A stretch of 45,086 bases of DNA from Oscillospiraceae bacterium (GTDB lineage Bacteria > Bacillota > Clostridia > Oscillospirales > Oscillospiraceae), in contig CAJTGJ010000031.1 of the NCBI GenBank assembly GCA_910575695.1, forward strand, positions 1-45,086, given 5' to 3'. Positions within the stretch are counted from its first letter, which is position 1; the number at the start of each line of letters is the position of its first letter. The notes below the pieces were generated by a model, which was not told where the DNA came from, ran no database searches, and saw only the letters and a list, made by a program, of their open reading frames with translations. This document shows, piece after piece, positions 1-6,879 of the stretch. A program made the translations under genes and the position numbers.

Positions 1-170
1 GGCAAATCCCGCCAGGGTGCTCCGGTGCGTAAGATCCAGAATACACCGTTGATAAACTGCCGTGTATCTCGGGCATTGCCTCCGCGCGTCCCCTTTTCGC
101 CTATCGTGTATGGTCTGATTTTCTCCCAAGCTCTGTCGCCTATATCATGTCGATGCTGTTCTCTTGCCAT
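1..170 (-). CDS. IS5-family transposase, N-terminal 56 residues (runs off the window)
   Basis: The leftward frame opens with ATG at 170 after a purine-rich GGGGGG ribosome site and encodes MAREQHRHDIGDRAWEKI and later FINGVFWILRTGAPWRDLP. The FI-NG-V-W-ILRTGAPWRDLP block is the hallmark of the DUF4096 N-terminal domain of IS5-family (IS427-like) DDE transposases. A TATAAT -10 box lies at 200-205 on the same strand. The IS end is close to 205-213, because the neighbouring DUF6809 reading frame begins there. The catalytic DDE part is outside the window, so it cannot be said whether the IS is intact. Confidence 0.8.
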   Translation of the reverse strand, partial: MAREQHRHDIGDRAWEKIRPYTIGEKGTRGGNARDTRQFINGVFWILRTGAPWRDL

Positions 171-206
171 TTTTCTGCCCCCCGCTTCTTTTGGGGACTA
201 TTATAA

Positions 207-497
207 CACACCTTTATTGACGACACCATCTATGGCAACATCTCACCCAACGAACAGCAGATGGCACCAGGTTCAGAGCTGAAGCGGGCGGTAGACCGCG
301 TCGCCCACTATGAAAATCAGCTGACTGAGATACTTGACGAAACCGGGCAGACACTTCTGACGAAACTAATCAGGTCACAGCACGAAATCGACAGCATCAC
401 AGCACTGGAAAATTTCATTCTGGGTTTCCGGCTGGGTGCCAAAATCATGCTGGAGTGCATGGGGGAAAACGATGGCGACATAAGAAACGGAGGCTGA
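207..497 (+). pseudogene. DUF6809-like small protein with its 5' end removed by the IS insertion
   Basis: The frame reads IDDTIYGNISPNEQQ before the first ATG at 261. That matches the conserved start of DUF6809 proteins (acidic residue, L/I-YYGNI-P-E), so real coding sequence continues upstream to about 213, where the IS5-type end begins and the frame is closed by TAA at 204. No start codon or ribosome site lies between the IS end and 261, and ATG 261 has none either. The rest (about 78 residues, helical, with FILGFRLGAKIMLE near the end) is intact and stops 5 bp before the integrase start. DUF6809 genes commonly sit in clostridial integrative elements; their function is unknown. Confidence 0.65.
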
Positions 498-502
498 TAA
501 AC

Positions 503-1657
503 ATGTCAAAACGCCGCGCCAACGGTGAGGGGAACCTGCGGAAGCGTTCCGACGGACGCTGGGAGGGCCGCTACACCGCAGGCTATGACCCTGACACCGG
601 CAAGCGCATTATCAAAAACGTGCTGGGCCGCACCCAAGCAGAGGCCAAAGAAAAGCTCAAAGCCGCAGTGGACCAGGCCCAGCAGTTGGACGTCACCCGC
701 ACCGATGAGTACACCGTAGCCACCTGGCTGCGTACCTGGTATGACCTCTACGCCCAGCCCAACGTCCGGCAGGCCACAGCAGACCGCTACAAGCTCATGA
801 TTGAAACTTACACCATCCCCCGCATCGGGAAGATCAAGCTGAAAAGGCTGACCTCCCGGGATCTTCAGAAAATGTACAAAAACCTGATGGAGCATGGCAG
901 GGTGAACCAACGGAGTGGGCACGGCAATCCCGGCCTAAGCAGCACCACGGTGAGAAGCGTCCACCTCATGCTCCACAGCGCTTTTGAGCGGGCAGTCAAG
1001 GAGCGGCTCATCCCCCGCAACCCCACTGATGACTGCATCGCCCCAAAGGTGCAAAGGGTGGAGATGAAAACCCTGCGGCCTGAGCATCTGAAGTCCTACC
1101 TGGAAGCCGCCGATGTCCGTGGGGTGCTTCCCATGTTCTACCTGGAGCTGGTGAGCGGTCTGCGCAAAGGTGAGCTGGTAGCCCTCCTCTGGGATGACCT
1201 GGACATCCAGAACCGAACGGTCTCGGTCAGCAAGCAGTACATCAAGAATCCCAGCGGGAAACTCACCCTCTCCCGCCCCAAGACTGAAACCTCAGTGCGC
1301 CGGGTATCCATCCCCCAGGAGGCGGTGGATCTACTGATCCAGGAGCACGAGAAGCACCCGGAAAACCCGTATATGTTCCCTTCCTCCACTACAGGAGAGA
1401 TGTACTATCCCGATTCGGTGGTGAAACTCCACGAGAAAATCCTCAAGGATGCTGGACTGGAACACATCCGCTTCCACGATCTGAGACACACCTTCGCCAC
1501 CTTGGCCCTGCAGAATGGCGTGGACATCAAGACGGTCTCCAGTATGCTGGGGCACTATGACGCAGGTTTCACGCTCCGCACCTACACCCACGCCACCCGA
1601 CAGATGCAGGATCAGGCAGCGGAAACCATGGGAAATTTCATGACCCAAATGATGTAA
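503..1657 (+). CDS. int: Tyrosine integrase of element A
   Basis: 384-residue site-specific recombinase of the Tn916/phage integrase class. The order is an N-terminal arm-binding domain (about 1-60, with GRWEGRYTAGYD), a SAM-like core-binding domain (about 70-180) and the C-terminal catalytic domain. The catalytic residues visible are the Arg in SGLRKGE, His-x-x-Arg in FHDLRHT, His in MLGHYDAG and the nucleophile Tyr in RTYTHAT. ATG 503 is chosen because GGAGG lies 8 bp upstream; the longer frame from 455 overlaps the DUF6809 gene. It presumably catalyses integration and excision at tRNA-Thr, since the att repeat lies on its downstream side. Its last 66 codons are duplicated at 4190-4386. Confidence 0.92.
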   Translation: MSKRRANGEGNLRKRSDGRWEGRYTAGYDPDTGKRIIKNVLGRTQAEAKEKLKAAVDQAQQLDVTRTDEYTVATWLRTWYDLYAQPNVRQATADRYKLMIETYTIPRIGKIKLKRLTSRDLQKMYKNLMEHGRVNQRSGHGNPGLSSTTVRSVHLMLHSAFERAVKERLIPRNPTDDCIAPKVQRVEMKTLRPEHLKSYLEAADVRGVLPMFYLELVSGLRKGELVALLWDDLDIQNRTVSVSKQYIKNPSGKLTLSRPKTETSVRRVSIPQEAVDLLIQEHEKHPENPYMFPSSTTGEMYYPDSVVKLHEKILKDAGLEHIRFHDLRHTFATLALQNGVDIKTVSSMLGHYDAGFTLRTYTHATRQMQDQAAETMGNFMTQMM

Positions 1658-1692
1658 AACCAAACAGGGGAACCCGAAAAAACACCGGGCAA
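1461..1692 (+). repeat. Direct repeat copy 1: integrase tail plus downstream sequence
   Basis: The last 197 bp of the integrase gene recur at 4190-4386 at constant offset (2729 bp) with scattered third-position changes. The similarity fades through the downstream AACACCGGGCA segment. The two copies bracket the two-gene HD cargo. Confidence 0.9.
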
Positions 1693-1819
1693 AGATGCGC
1701 TTTTCTCTATCGCAACGAAAGGGCTCCACTGGCGAAAGGTAAAAAGAACTGCAGATTAGGGCTTTTAATGGAGCGTGATTTCTGGTAGAATAAACCCATC
1801 ACATAGAAAGGAGATTGAT

Positions 1820-2182
1820 ATGTGCACGTTTATCGGGATTGAGAGTGTGACCATGAACGCACTAATCGAGGTCAGAGAAAAGAAAATGGGCTGGGAGATC
1901 ACGTTTGACGATCTTGTCAGCTATGGGAAACGGGCAGCGCGGGAATTTCGCCGGAGGACGGGGAGCGAGATCATCCTGCAGTTTTCCCAGGGGGATCAGG
2001 CCAGCATGATGGAGGATTACGCCCAATATTTTGAGGTTGAGGACTATTTCACCCGGGGCGTATTCCGGCTGAAAGCGGAAACGCCCATGGCGGAGATCAA
2101 GGCGTCCTTCCGGTGGGGTCTGGACGCCGAATTACAGGACGCCTTCGTGTCTGACGCGGCGATCCGCGCATTGGAGGGCTGA
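1820..2182 (+). CDS. Small protein of unknown function, paired with the HD hydrolase
   Basis: 120 residues, starting at an ATG 5-6 bp after AAAGGAGA. I do not recognise a family. The product is soluble, acidic and probably mixed alpha/beta (segments GWEITFDDLVSYGKRAAREF and SEIILQFSQ). It stops 6 bp before the HD-domain gene, so the two are almost certainly co-transcribed; a TAGAAT -10-like box lies at about 1785. The pairing suggests a partner or regulator of the HD enzyme, which is inference only. Confidence 0.7.
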   Translation: MCTFIGIESVTMNALIEVREKKMGWEITFDDLVSYGKRAAREFRRRTGSEIILQFSQGDQASMMEDYAQYFEVEDYFTRGVFRLKAETPMAEIKASFRWGLDAELQDAFVSDAAIRALEG

Positions 2183-2188
2183 GCAAAC

Positions 2189-4108
2189 ATGGAGCGTGAC
2201 GCAAAAGGCATCCCCGTCCAGGGCGGAGAACGTTCCGGGCAGGAGACGGAACGCGCCGCAGATCGGGAGGAGGAGGACAGGCAGCCCGACACGGGACGGT
2301 ACAAAACCTTTCGGGATCCCATTTACGGCTATATCTATCTGGAGGAAAGCGTTGTCCGCAATATTATTGACACTGCTGCGTTCCAGCGCCTGCGGGATAT
2401 CCGGCAAACCAGCTATGCGCCCCTCTATCCGGCGGCTTTACATAATCGGTTCGTCCACTCCATCGGCGTGTACTACCTGGGCCAGATAGCTTTTAACGCT
2501 CTGGTCCGGTCGGCGGAAAATCAAAAGACGCACTCCGGAACGGGCCGGGACATGAATATAAGCGACCTCCTTTCGGAAGACGAGTGGCGCAGGTGCCGCA
2601 ACCTGTTCGGCTTGGCCTGCCTTCTGCACGATGTTGGCCACGCGCCGTTCTCCCATACAGGAGAGGACTACTACAAAGAGGGCAGAAGCGATATCCCTAT
2701 CCAAATCTTCGGCGACCCGGTGTATCGGAACGCCATCCAGGACGGCGCGCTGTCCGCCAATGAGCAGCATGATATTCAAGCGGATCTGGATGACGGCAAA
2801 ACCTACAGCTGCCATTGGCACCTGTTTCAGCTGACGAAGGACCCCGTTTTTGTGTCAAACGTGGCAGAGGAGCCTGCCGCCCACGAGATCATGAGCTGTA
2901 TTGTGGCGCTGGACACCTTTGGAGAATTTTTCCTCGATGATCTGGAGCGGGCCTTTGTTGCCCGATGCATTACAGGCCTCACCTATATCCGGGAGGATGC
3001 GCGCGGCAACATTAAATTTGGGGAGATGGACGCCGATCAATACGACATCATAAACAAAAAAATGCTGATGGACTGTGTCATTCAGCTCCTTCATTCTTCT
3101 GTCATAGACGTGGACCGCCTCGATTACATCATTCGCGACGCAACGACCATAGGCTATCAAAGCGTGTCCGTGGATTACCAGCGGCTTTTGAAGGGGATTA
3201 CTCTGGTAAAAGATAGCCAGTTCACCTTCCGGCTTGGGTTTCACAAAAACGCGGTCAGCGTCATTGAAAACGCGGTTTACGCCCACGACAACGAAAAGAA
3301 GTGGGTGCAGGGCCATCCAACCATCCTGTATGAAGGGTATTTGATCCAGGAGACCATCCGAATCATTGAGGAACAACTGGCGAAGGAGTACGAAAGCGCG
3401 TCCACCTTGTTCAGCTTCGATTCCCTGACGGAGAAGGGCAGCACGTTCAAGCCGAAGAAAGGCCCGGAGTCTCCCGGCGGCGTTTTGCGGGTCAGCTTTT
3501 TGAGCGACACCGATCTGCTCTATCTGATGAAAAACGTCTTCTTTGAGAAAGCCCCCTGCGTGAAAGAATATTTTTGGAGAAATCTCCGCCGCCACCCGGT
3601 CTGGAAATCGGAAGCGGAATACCGCAGCTTGTTTGATAAAAGCAGGCGGAAAAAATTGAAGGACGCGGCGAACAGGATCTTAGGGAATGACCGGACGGCA
3701 ATTCAGATCAATCAGCAACTCCTGGACAGCATTGACGAGGGAATTGAAAAGAAAAAAAAGGACAACAAGCTCCCCGGCATCCCAATTGATGAAATGAGGA
3801 AACGATATTGTCAGGCGCTTTTGGATCTCCTGCCGAACAACGGGAAGGACGGTATCGTGCTCTTGTCCACGTCCTTTTTCAAAAGCAATTTTGTGAAAGG
3901 GAAGGTACAGAAGCTGAATATTCTCTTCCCGGGACAAAACAGGCCGTCCACGCTGGAGGATGTATCCGGCATCCTGTCCGGCAATGATGACAGCGAGAAA
4001 TTTTTCTACCTGTTCTACTATCCCGGTGAACAGGGTCCGGTTGCCGTCAGGGACTTTGCGGATCAGCTAACCAAGCGATTTGACGAAATCGACAAGGATT
4101 TCCAATAG
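2189..4108 (+). CDS. HD-domain dNTP triphosphohydrolase-like protein (SAMHD1/COG1078 type)
   Basis: 639 residues. The N-terminal half has the COG1078 signature: FRDPIYGYI, QRLRDIRQ, His90 in NRFVHSIG, His147-Asp148 in LLHDVGHAPFSH, and Asp307/Asp309/Arg310 in IDVDRLDYIIRDA. These are the H...HD...D metal ligands of HD phosphohydrolases such as dGTPase and SAMHD1. The C-terminal 250 residues (from about 400) have no match I recognise, and the protein is about 190 residues longer than plain COG1078 members. Enzymes of this type hydrolyse dNTPs, and some restrict phages by depleting them. As cargo flanked by integrase-tail repeats in a mobile element, a defence role is plausible but inferred. 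The start is supported by GGAGG at 2175. Confidence 0.85.
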   Translation: MERDAKGIPVQGGERSGQETERAADREEEDRQPDTGRYKTFRDPIYGYIYLEESVVRNIIDTAAFQRLRDIRQTSYAPLYPAALHNRFVHSIGVYYLGQIAFNALVRSAENQKTHSGTGRDMNISDLLSEDEWRRCRNLFGLACLLHDVGHAPFSHTGEDYYKEGRSDIPIQIFGDPVYRNAIQDGALSANEQHDIQADLDDGKTYSCHWHLFQLTKDPVFVSNVAEEPAAHEIMSCIVALDTFGEFFLDDLERAFVARCITGLTYIREDARGNIKFGEMDADQYDIINKKMLMDCVIQLLHSSVIDVDRLDYIIRDATTIGYQSVSVDYQRLLKGITLVKDSQFTFRLGFHKNAVSVIENAVYAHDNEKKWVQGHPTILYEGYLIQETIRIIEEQLAKEYESASTLFSFDSLTEKGSTFKPKKGPESPGGVLRVSFLSDTDLLYLMKNVFFEKAPCVKEYFWRNLRRHPVWKSEAEYRSLFDKSRRKKLKDAANRILGNDRTAIQINQQLLDSIDEGIEKKKKDNKLPGIPIDEMRKRYCQALLDLLPNNGKDGIVLLSTSFFKSNFVKGKVQKLNILFPGQNRPSTLEDVSGILSGNDDSEKFFYLFYYPGEQGPVAVRDFADQLTKRFDEIDKDFQ

Positions 4109-4189
4109 GTACCAACACAGCGAGATGCCCTTAGTTGAGGGCATCTGGCTTTTTACGCTACGGAAACGGCAAGATTTATGAAACTGTGA

Positions 4190-4386
4190 AACACATCCGC
4201 TTCCACGATCTGAGGCATACCTTCGCCACCCTGGCCCTGCAGAACGGCGTGGACATCAAGACTGTCTCCAGTATGCTGGGCTACTACGATGCCGGATTCA
4301 CCCTCAGAACCTACACCCACGCCACCCGGCAGGTGCAGGATCAGGCGGCGGAAACCATGGGAAATTTCATGACCCAGATGATGTAA
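4190..4386 (+). pseudogene. Duplicated 3' end of the element A integrase gene
   Basis: It encodes HIRFHDLRHTFATLALQNG through the end of the integrase, almost identical to the last 66 codons of the 503-1657 gene. His-x-x-Arg and Tyr remain, but the active-site Gly-His is Gly-Tyr (MLGYYDAG against MLGHYDAG). There is no N-terminal or core-binding part, so it is non-functional by itself. It stands between the HD cargo and the att site. Confidence 0.88.
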
Positions 4387-4421
4387 AACCAAACTCAACA
4401 CACCCAAAAACACCGGGCAGG
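4190..4421 (+). repeat. Direct repeat copy 2: integrase tail plus downstream sequence
   Basis: Second copy of the 1461-1692 segment, in the same orientation and without indels inside the coding part. It lies directly before a CCGGGCAGGAAG/CTTCCTGCCCGG hairpin. Confidence 0.9.
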
Positions 4422-4473
4422 AAGGCCAAACTTCCTGCCCGGTACTCTCTAAACCTTTCCGCACATTTCGCCG

Positions 4474-4522
4474 TGTGGGTCAAGTTGTGGGTCACCCCGC
4501 CTGACCCACTTTTTGACCCACA
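4474..4522. repeat. Four TGTGGGTCA motifs, putative integrase arm sites of element A
   Basis: TGTGGGTCA occurs at 4474 and 4486 in direct orientation. The inverse TGACCCAC(A/T) occurs at 4502 and 4514, spaced about one helical turn apart. The position, between the integrase tail and the att copy, fits arm-type or accessory binding sites. No binding has been shown. Confidence 0.55.
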
Positions 4523-4546
4523 TTATTTTCAAGCAAAACAGAACAA

Positions 4547-4578
4547 AAACTCCCGAAATCCACCGATTTCAGGAGTTT
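4547..4578 (-). terminator. Hairpin terminator abutting the att site (serves leftward tRNA transcription)
   Basis: A 14-bp stem with one mismatch (AAACTCC-GAAATC against GATTTC-GGAGTTT) and a short loop; a T-rich run follows on the minus strand. It lies 1-2 bp from the tRNA-Thr 3'-end copy, and element B has its own equivalent at 44423-44458. Confidence 0.75.
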
Positions 4579-4579
4579 C

Positions 4580-4625
4580 TTGGAGCTGCTATCCAGATTT
4601 GAACTGGAGACCTCATCCTTACCAA
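4580..4625. repeat. att site copy shared by elements A and B (displaced tRNA-Thr 3' end)
   Basis: 46 bp identical to 44460-44505 except at two positions (TATCC for TACCC, GGAGA for GGGGA). It covers CCA, acceptor, T-arm and part of the anticodon arm of tRNA-Thr, but no 5' half follows, so it is not a gene. It is the expected attL of element B. Confidence 0.9.
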
Positions 4626-4984
4626 ATAGCGGACATATGTTCTAGCTCGTTGTAATTTATCGCTATTTGTTGCAAAAATCTCATTGTTCTAAATTGTTCC
4701 GAAAACTTTTTGGCATAGTTTAATGTGGCGTGCGTAACCTGTCGTGACCTGTTTTTTGGTGGTGGTTGCGGTTTTGTTGCGGTTTCTGGTTGACCTCATA
4801 TCTTTTGAGGCTGCCAGAATTTTTGTTTACTCTACACAAATTATATAAATTGCACAATCGTCCAAAGATAATGAAGTTGTTCAGCCGTTTTCAGCAGCCC
4901 TTGCCCGATTCCAGGGCAAGGTGGTCGATGGTTCCCTGCGTATGCTATCGCAACGAGTTTATGCTTTAGCCCAAACTCAAAGAT
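4626..4984. other. Left-end noncoding sequence of element B with GTTGCGGTTTT repeats
   Basis: AT-rich, with no credible gene. GTTGCGGTTTT is tandemly repeated at 4765-4785 and again at 44341-44364 by the other end, so these are probable integrase arm sites. A CGCTATTTGTTGC segment near 4661 resembles CGCTATTTAGCGGTTGC at 44330-44346. CCTTGCCC-GATTCC-AGGGCAAG (4900-4921) forms a small hairpin. Confidence 0.55.
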
Positions 4985-5641
4985 TTAAGGTTGTTTTTCA
5001 CCCAGTGGTACCTCTATAATAGATGGAGACAACTTCGCCTTAACCTCATCAGCTAAATCTTCCACGGAAGCCTTTCCATCTGAATAACAAATCGTATCAT
5101 AAAGTCTTTCATCATTCTGCCGGCTAAATATGTAGTTACACTCATACTGGTATAAGCTCCGATTAAACATATCGCCGTCCCGCAGCGATTTGACAATGTA
5201 ATAATCATTTTTTGGCTGGCCTGTTACCAAGTCTATATCTCTGCCGAGACATAGAGTGAAATTCAATTCTGTAAAGGCAAAATGAAACGTCTCTGTCGCA
5301 GTACTGACATCTTTCAAGACGATCAGTGCCGTATTTGCGACGGCGCTGAGATTTTGAATATGCCGCATTTTACGACGGCATAAATGACGCGGATGCCGTG
5401 CATCGAAAAACACCTGATTCTGCTGTAAAATTCCGTTGACAGCTTTATCATAAAACGACTGTGCCGTCAGATTTGTAGCAACACCCGTAAGATGTCTGAA
5501 TTCCGTTTCGTGGTAGGCGACTTCTATCATGTTTCCCTCAAATACATAGAGGAATACTCTGCCTACCAAACTTTGTTTATACTGGGCGGCAGCAACGTTA
5601 ATTGAGTTAATAACCAACTGATTATCTGACACTGTTCCCAT
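4985..5641 (-). CDS. PBECR4-like nuclease-fold protein, candidate toxin of an RNA-antitoxin locus
   Basis: 218 residues, encoded leftward in sequence more AT-rich than the neighbours. AQYKQSLVGRVFLYVFEG, then the EFRHLTGV motif (47-54), then a C-terminal half with FTLCLGRDI and KNDYYIVKSL resemble PBECR4, a domain of the barnase/EndoU/colicin/RelE nuclease fold. The assignment is from memory of the motif layout and is moderate. The gene starts about 20 bp after a strong hairpin terminator. That terminator ends a structured RNA with two repeats driven by a consensus promoter, so the toxin would be made by read-through, as in type III toxin-antitoxin loci. No protein antitoxin gene is adjacent. 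Confidence 0.6.
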   Translation of the reverse strand: MGTVSDNQLVINSINVAAAQYKQSLVGRVFLYVFEGNMIEVAYHETEFRHLTGVATNLTAQSFYDKAVNGILQQNQVFFDARHPRHLCRRKMRHIQNLSAVANTALIVLKDVSTATETFHFAFTELNFTLCLGRDIDLVTGQPKNDYYIVKSLRDGDMFNRSLYQYECNYIFSRQNDERLYDTICYSDGKASVEDLADEVKAKLSPSIIEVPLGEKQP

Positions 5642-5661
5642 ATTACATCTCTCTAATCACG

Positions 5662-5692
5662 AAAAAGGGCGGACAGCTTTCACTATCCGCCC
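5662..5692 (-). terminator. Terminator between the structured RNA and the PBECR4 gene
   Basis: On the minus strand GGGCGGATAG pairs with CTGTCCGCCC (10 bp, one G-T) around a 6-nt loop and is followed by five T. It is a leaky-terminator candidate setting the ratio of RNA to downstream mRNA. Confidence 0.8.
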
Positions 5693-5917
5693 TTTCACAT
5701 TAAAAATACGTGTTTTCTCCTGGCTGTCAGGCGCACTATCCGTTAGGATAGCTAAACAGGCGTAGGTTTGTTAAGTCCCCTACGGGACTACCCCCTTATC
5801 TCCTCGGGGCCAGGCGCAGTATCCGTTAGGATACCTAAACAGGTATGGGACTTTATCCTCTCCCATAGAGAGCACAGCTTTAACGTGCCGCCGCACGAGA
5901 GACATTACTGTCTCTAT
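5665..5917 (-). ncRNA. Two-repeat structured RNA upstream of the PBECR4 gene
   Basis: Two units 83 nt apart share CAGGCGCA and a stem-loop with constant loop GTTA. The stems are GTATCC/GGATAC at 5819-5834 and CTATCC/GGATAG at 5736-5751, with a covarying closing pair. A second stem in each unit keeps its place but not its sequence: TATGGGA/TCCCATA at 5844-5867 and CGTAGG/CCTACG at 5761-5784. This conservation of pairing over sequence is direct evidence of a functional RNA fold. Two small 5' hairpins (GAGACA/TGTCTC, CGTGC/GCACG) come first. It is not a riboswitch I recognise. An antitoxin RNA is favoured by the layout promoter, repeats, terminator, nuclease-like gene. Confidence 0.7.
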
Positions 5918-5922
5918 AATTA

Positions 5923-5951
5923 AGTATATGCAAAGTTCTCTGGATTGTCAA
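5923..5951 (-). promoter_or_regulatory. Consensus promoter of the structured RNA/PBECR4 locus
   Basis: Minus strand TTGACA (5946-5951), 17-bp spacer, TATACT (5923-5928). Transcription should start near 5916. Confidence 0.85.
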
Positions 5952-6077
5952 CAGAATTTTACGAAAAAGTTCTTAGCGGCTGGCAATACCGAGGTAACCC
6001 ATCATGAGCATCGGCCCACAGTGCGCACCGCACTTTTCAGTACCAAAACAATCTATATCAGAATAGTACCTAAATTA

Positions 6078-6106
6078 TTGACAAATACCTGGTTCCGTGC
6101 TATCAT
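6078..6106 (+). promoter_or_regulatory. Promoter of the serine recombinase gene
   Basis: TTGACA, 17-bp spacer, TATCAT; the expected start is near 6113, 47 bp before the recombinase ATG. Confidence 0.75.
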
Positions 6107-6159
6107 AATAAGTAACCAATCTGAGTAAACCTTGTTTGACTACGAAGGGGTGCCCAACC

Positions 6160-6873
6160 ATGAAGCTGTACGCATACGTCCGGGTGAGCACCCGGCAGCA
6201 AAGTTTGAAACGGCAGATCGAGAACATCATGTCGGCGGACGGCGGGGCCTATGCCGACGCCACGTTCTTCAGCGACAAGTTCACCGGCAGCACCCTGGAC
6301 CGGCCCGAGTGGAACCGGCTGTACAAGCGGCTCCAGCCGGGGGACACCGTTGTATTCGACTCCGTATCCCGCCTGAGCCGTGACGCGGAGGACGGCGCAG
6401 CCCTGTACGAAGAGCTGTACCAGAGGGGGATCGACCTGGTTTTCCTGAACGAGCCCCATTGCAACACGGAGTGCTACCGCCAGGCCGCCGCCGCCAGCAT
6501 CCCGGCCACGGGCAACGAGATTGCGGATATTTACATCGAAGCGACCAACCGGGTCCTGATGCTCCTGGCCCGGAGACAAATTGCCATCGCCTTCGAGCAG
6601 GCCGAAAAGGAGCGGCACGATATCCAGACGAGGGTTCGGGATGGGATGCGGGCCGCGAAGCTGGAGGCCGCCCAGCACGGGATTGAAAAGACCTATGGCC
6701 TCGCCCCCGGCACGAAGCTGACCACCCGGAAGAGCGTCGCCGCCAAGGCCGTCATCGTGAAGCACTCCAAGGATTTCAACGGCACGCTGGACGACCCGGA
6801 GGTGATCAAGCTCTGCGGGATTTCCCGGAATACCTACTACAGATACAAGCGGCAGCTCAAGGCCGGACAGTGA
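6160..6873 (+). CDS. Serine recombinase of the resolvase/invertase family
   Basis: 237 residues. The resolvase N-terminal domain begins at the start (KLYAYVRVSTRQQ, with the nucleophile Ser in VRVST) and continues with FTGSTLDRPEW and GDTVVFDSVSRLSRDAED. A C-terminal helix-turn-helix of the Hin type is seen at about 205-235 (LCGISRNTYYRYKRQL). A 50-residue insertion with QIAIAFEQAEKERHDIQTR follows the catalytic core. ATG 6160 is chosen because AAGGGG precedes it by 8 bp; the 6136 start lacks this. It catalyses strand exchange at short sites. Here it could resolve element multimers or invert a segment; no inverted-repeat target is obvious nearby. Confidence 0.9.
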   Translation: MKLYAYVRVSTRQQSLKRQIENIMSADGGAYADATFFSDKFTGSTLDRPEWNRLYKRLQPGDTVVFDSVSRLSRDAEDGAALYEELYQRGIDLVFLNEPHCNTECYRQAAAASIPATGNEIADIYIEATNRVLMLLARRQIAIAFEQAEKERHDIQTRVRDGMRAAKLEAAQHGIEKTYGLAPGTKLTTRKSVAAKAVIVKHSKDFNGTLDDPEVIKLCGISRNTYYRYKRQLKAGQ

Positions 6874-6879
6874 CCGGCG

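Larger units (their letters stand above)
1..4625. mobile_element. Right part of element A, integrated at tRNA-Thr (continues beyond the left edge)
   Basis: A tyrosine integrase gene, a duplicate of its 3' end, clustered TGTGGGTCA motifs and a terminator all lead up to a 46-bp copy of the tRNA-Thr 3' end. This is how the integrase-proximal end of a tRNA-targeted island looks. The left end is outside the window, so size and type are unknown. It sits in tandem with element B and shares the att copy at 4580-4625. Confidence 0.7.

Noticed and set aside
4580..4660. A second functional tRNA-Thr gene
   Set aside because: Only the 3' half is present; the sequence after position 4625 cannot form the 5' acceptor or D-arm.
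4766..4969. 67-residue frame in the left-end noncoding region of element B
   Set aside because: It starts inside the GTTGCGGTTTT arm repeats, has no ribosome site and no plausible fold.
5729..5867. Known tandem riboswitch (glycine or guanidine-II type) in the two-repeat RNA
   Set aside because: The unit size, loop sequence GTTA and stem spacing do not fit these classes, and the downstream gene is not a metabolic or efflux gene.
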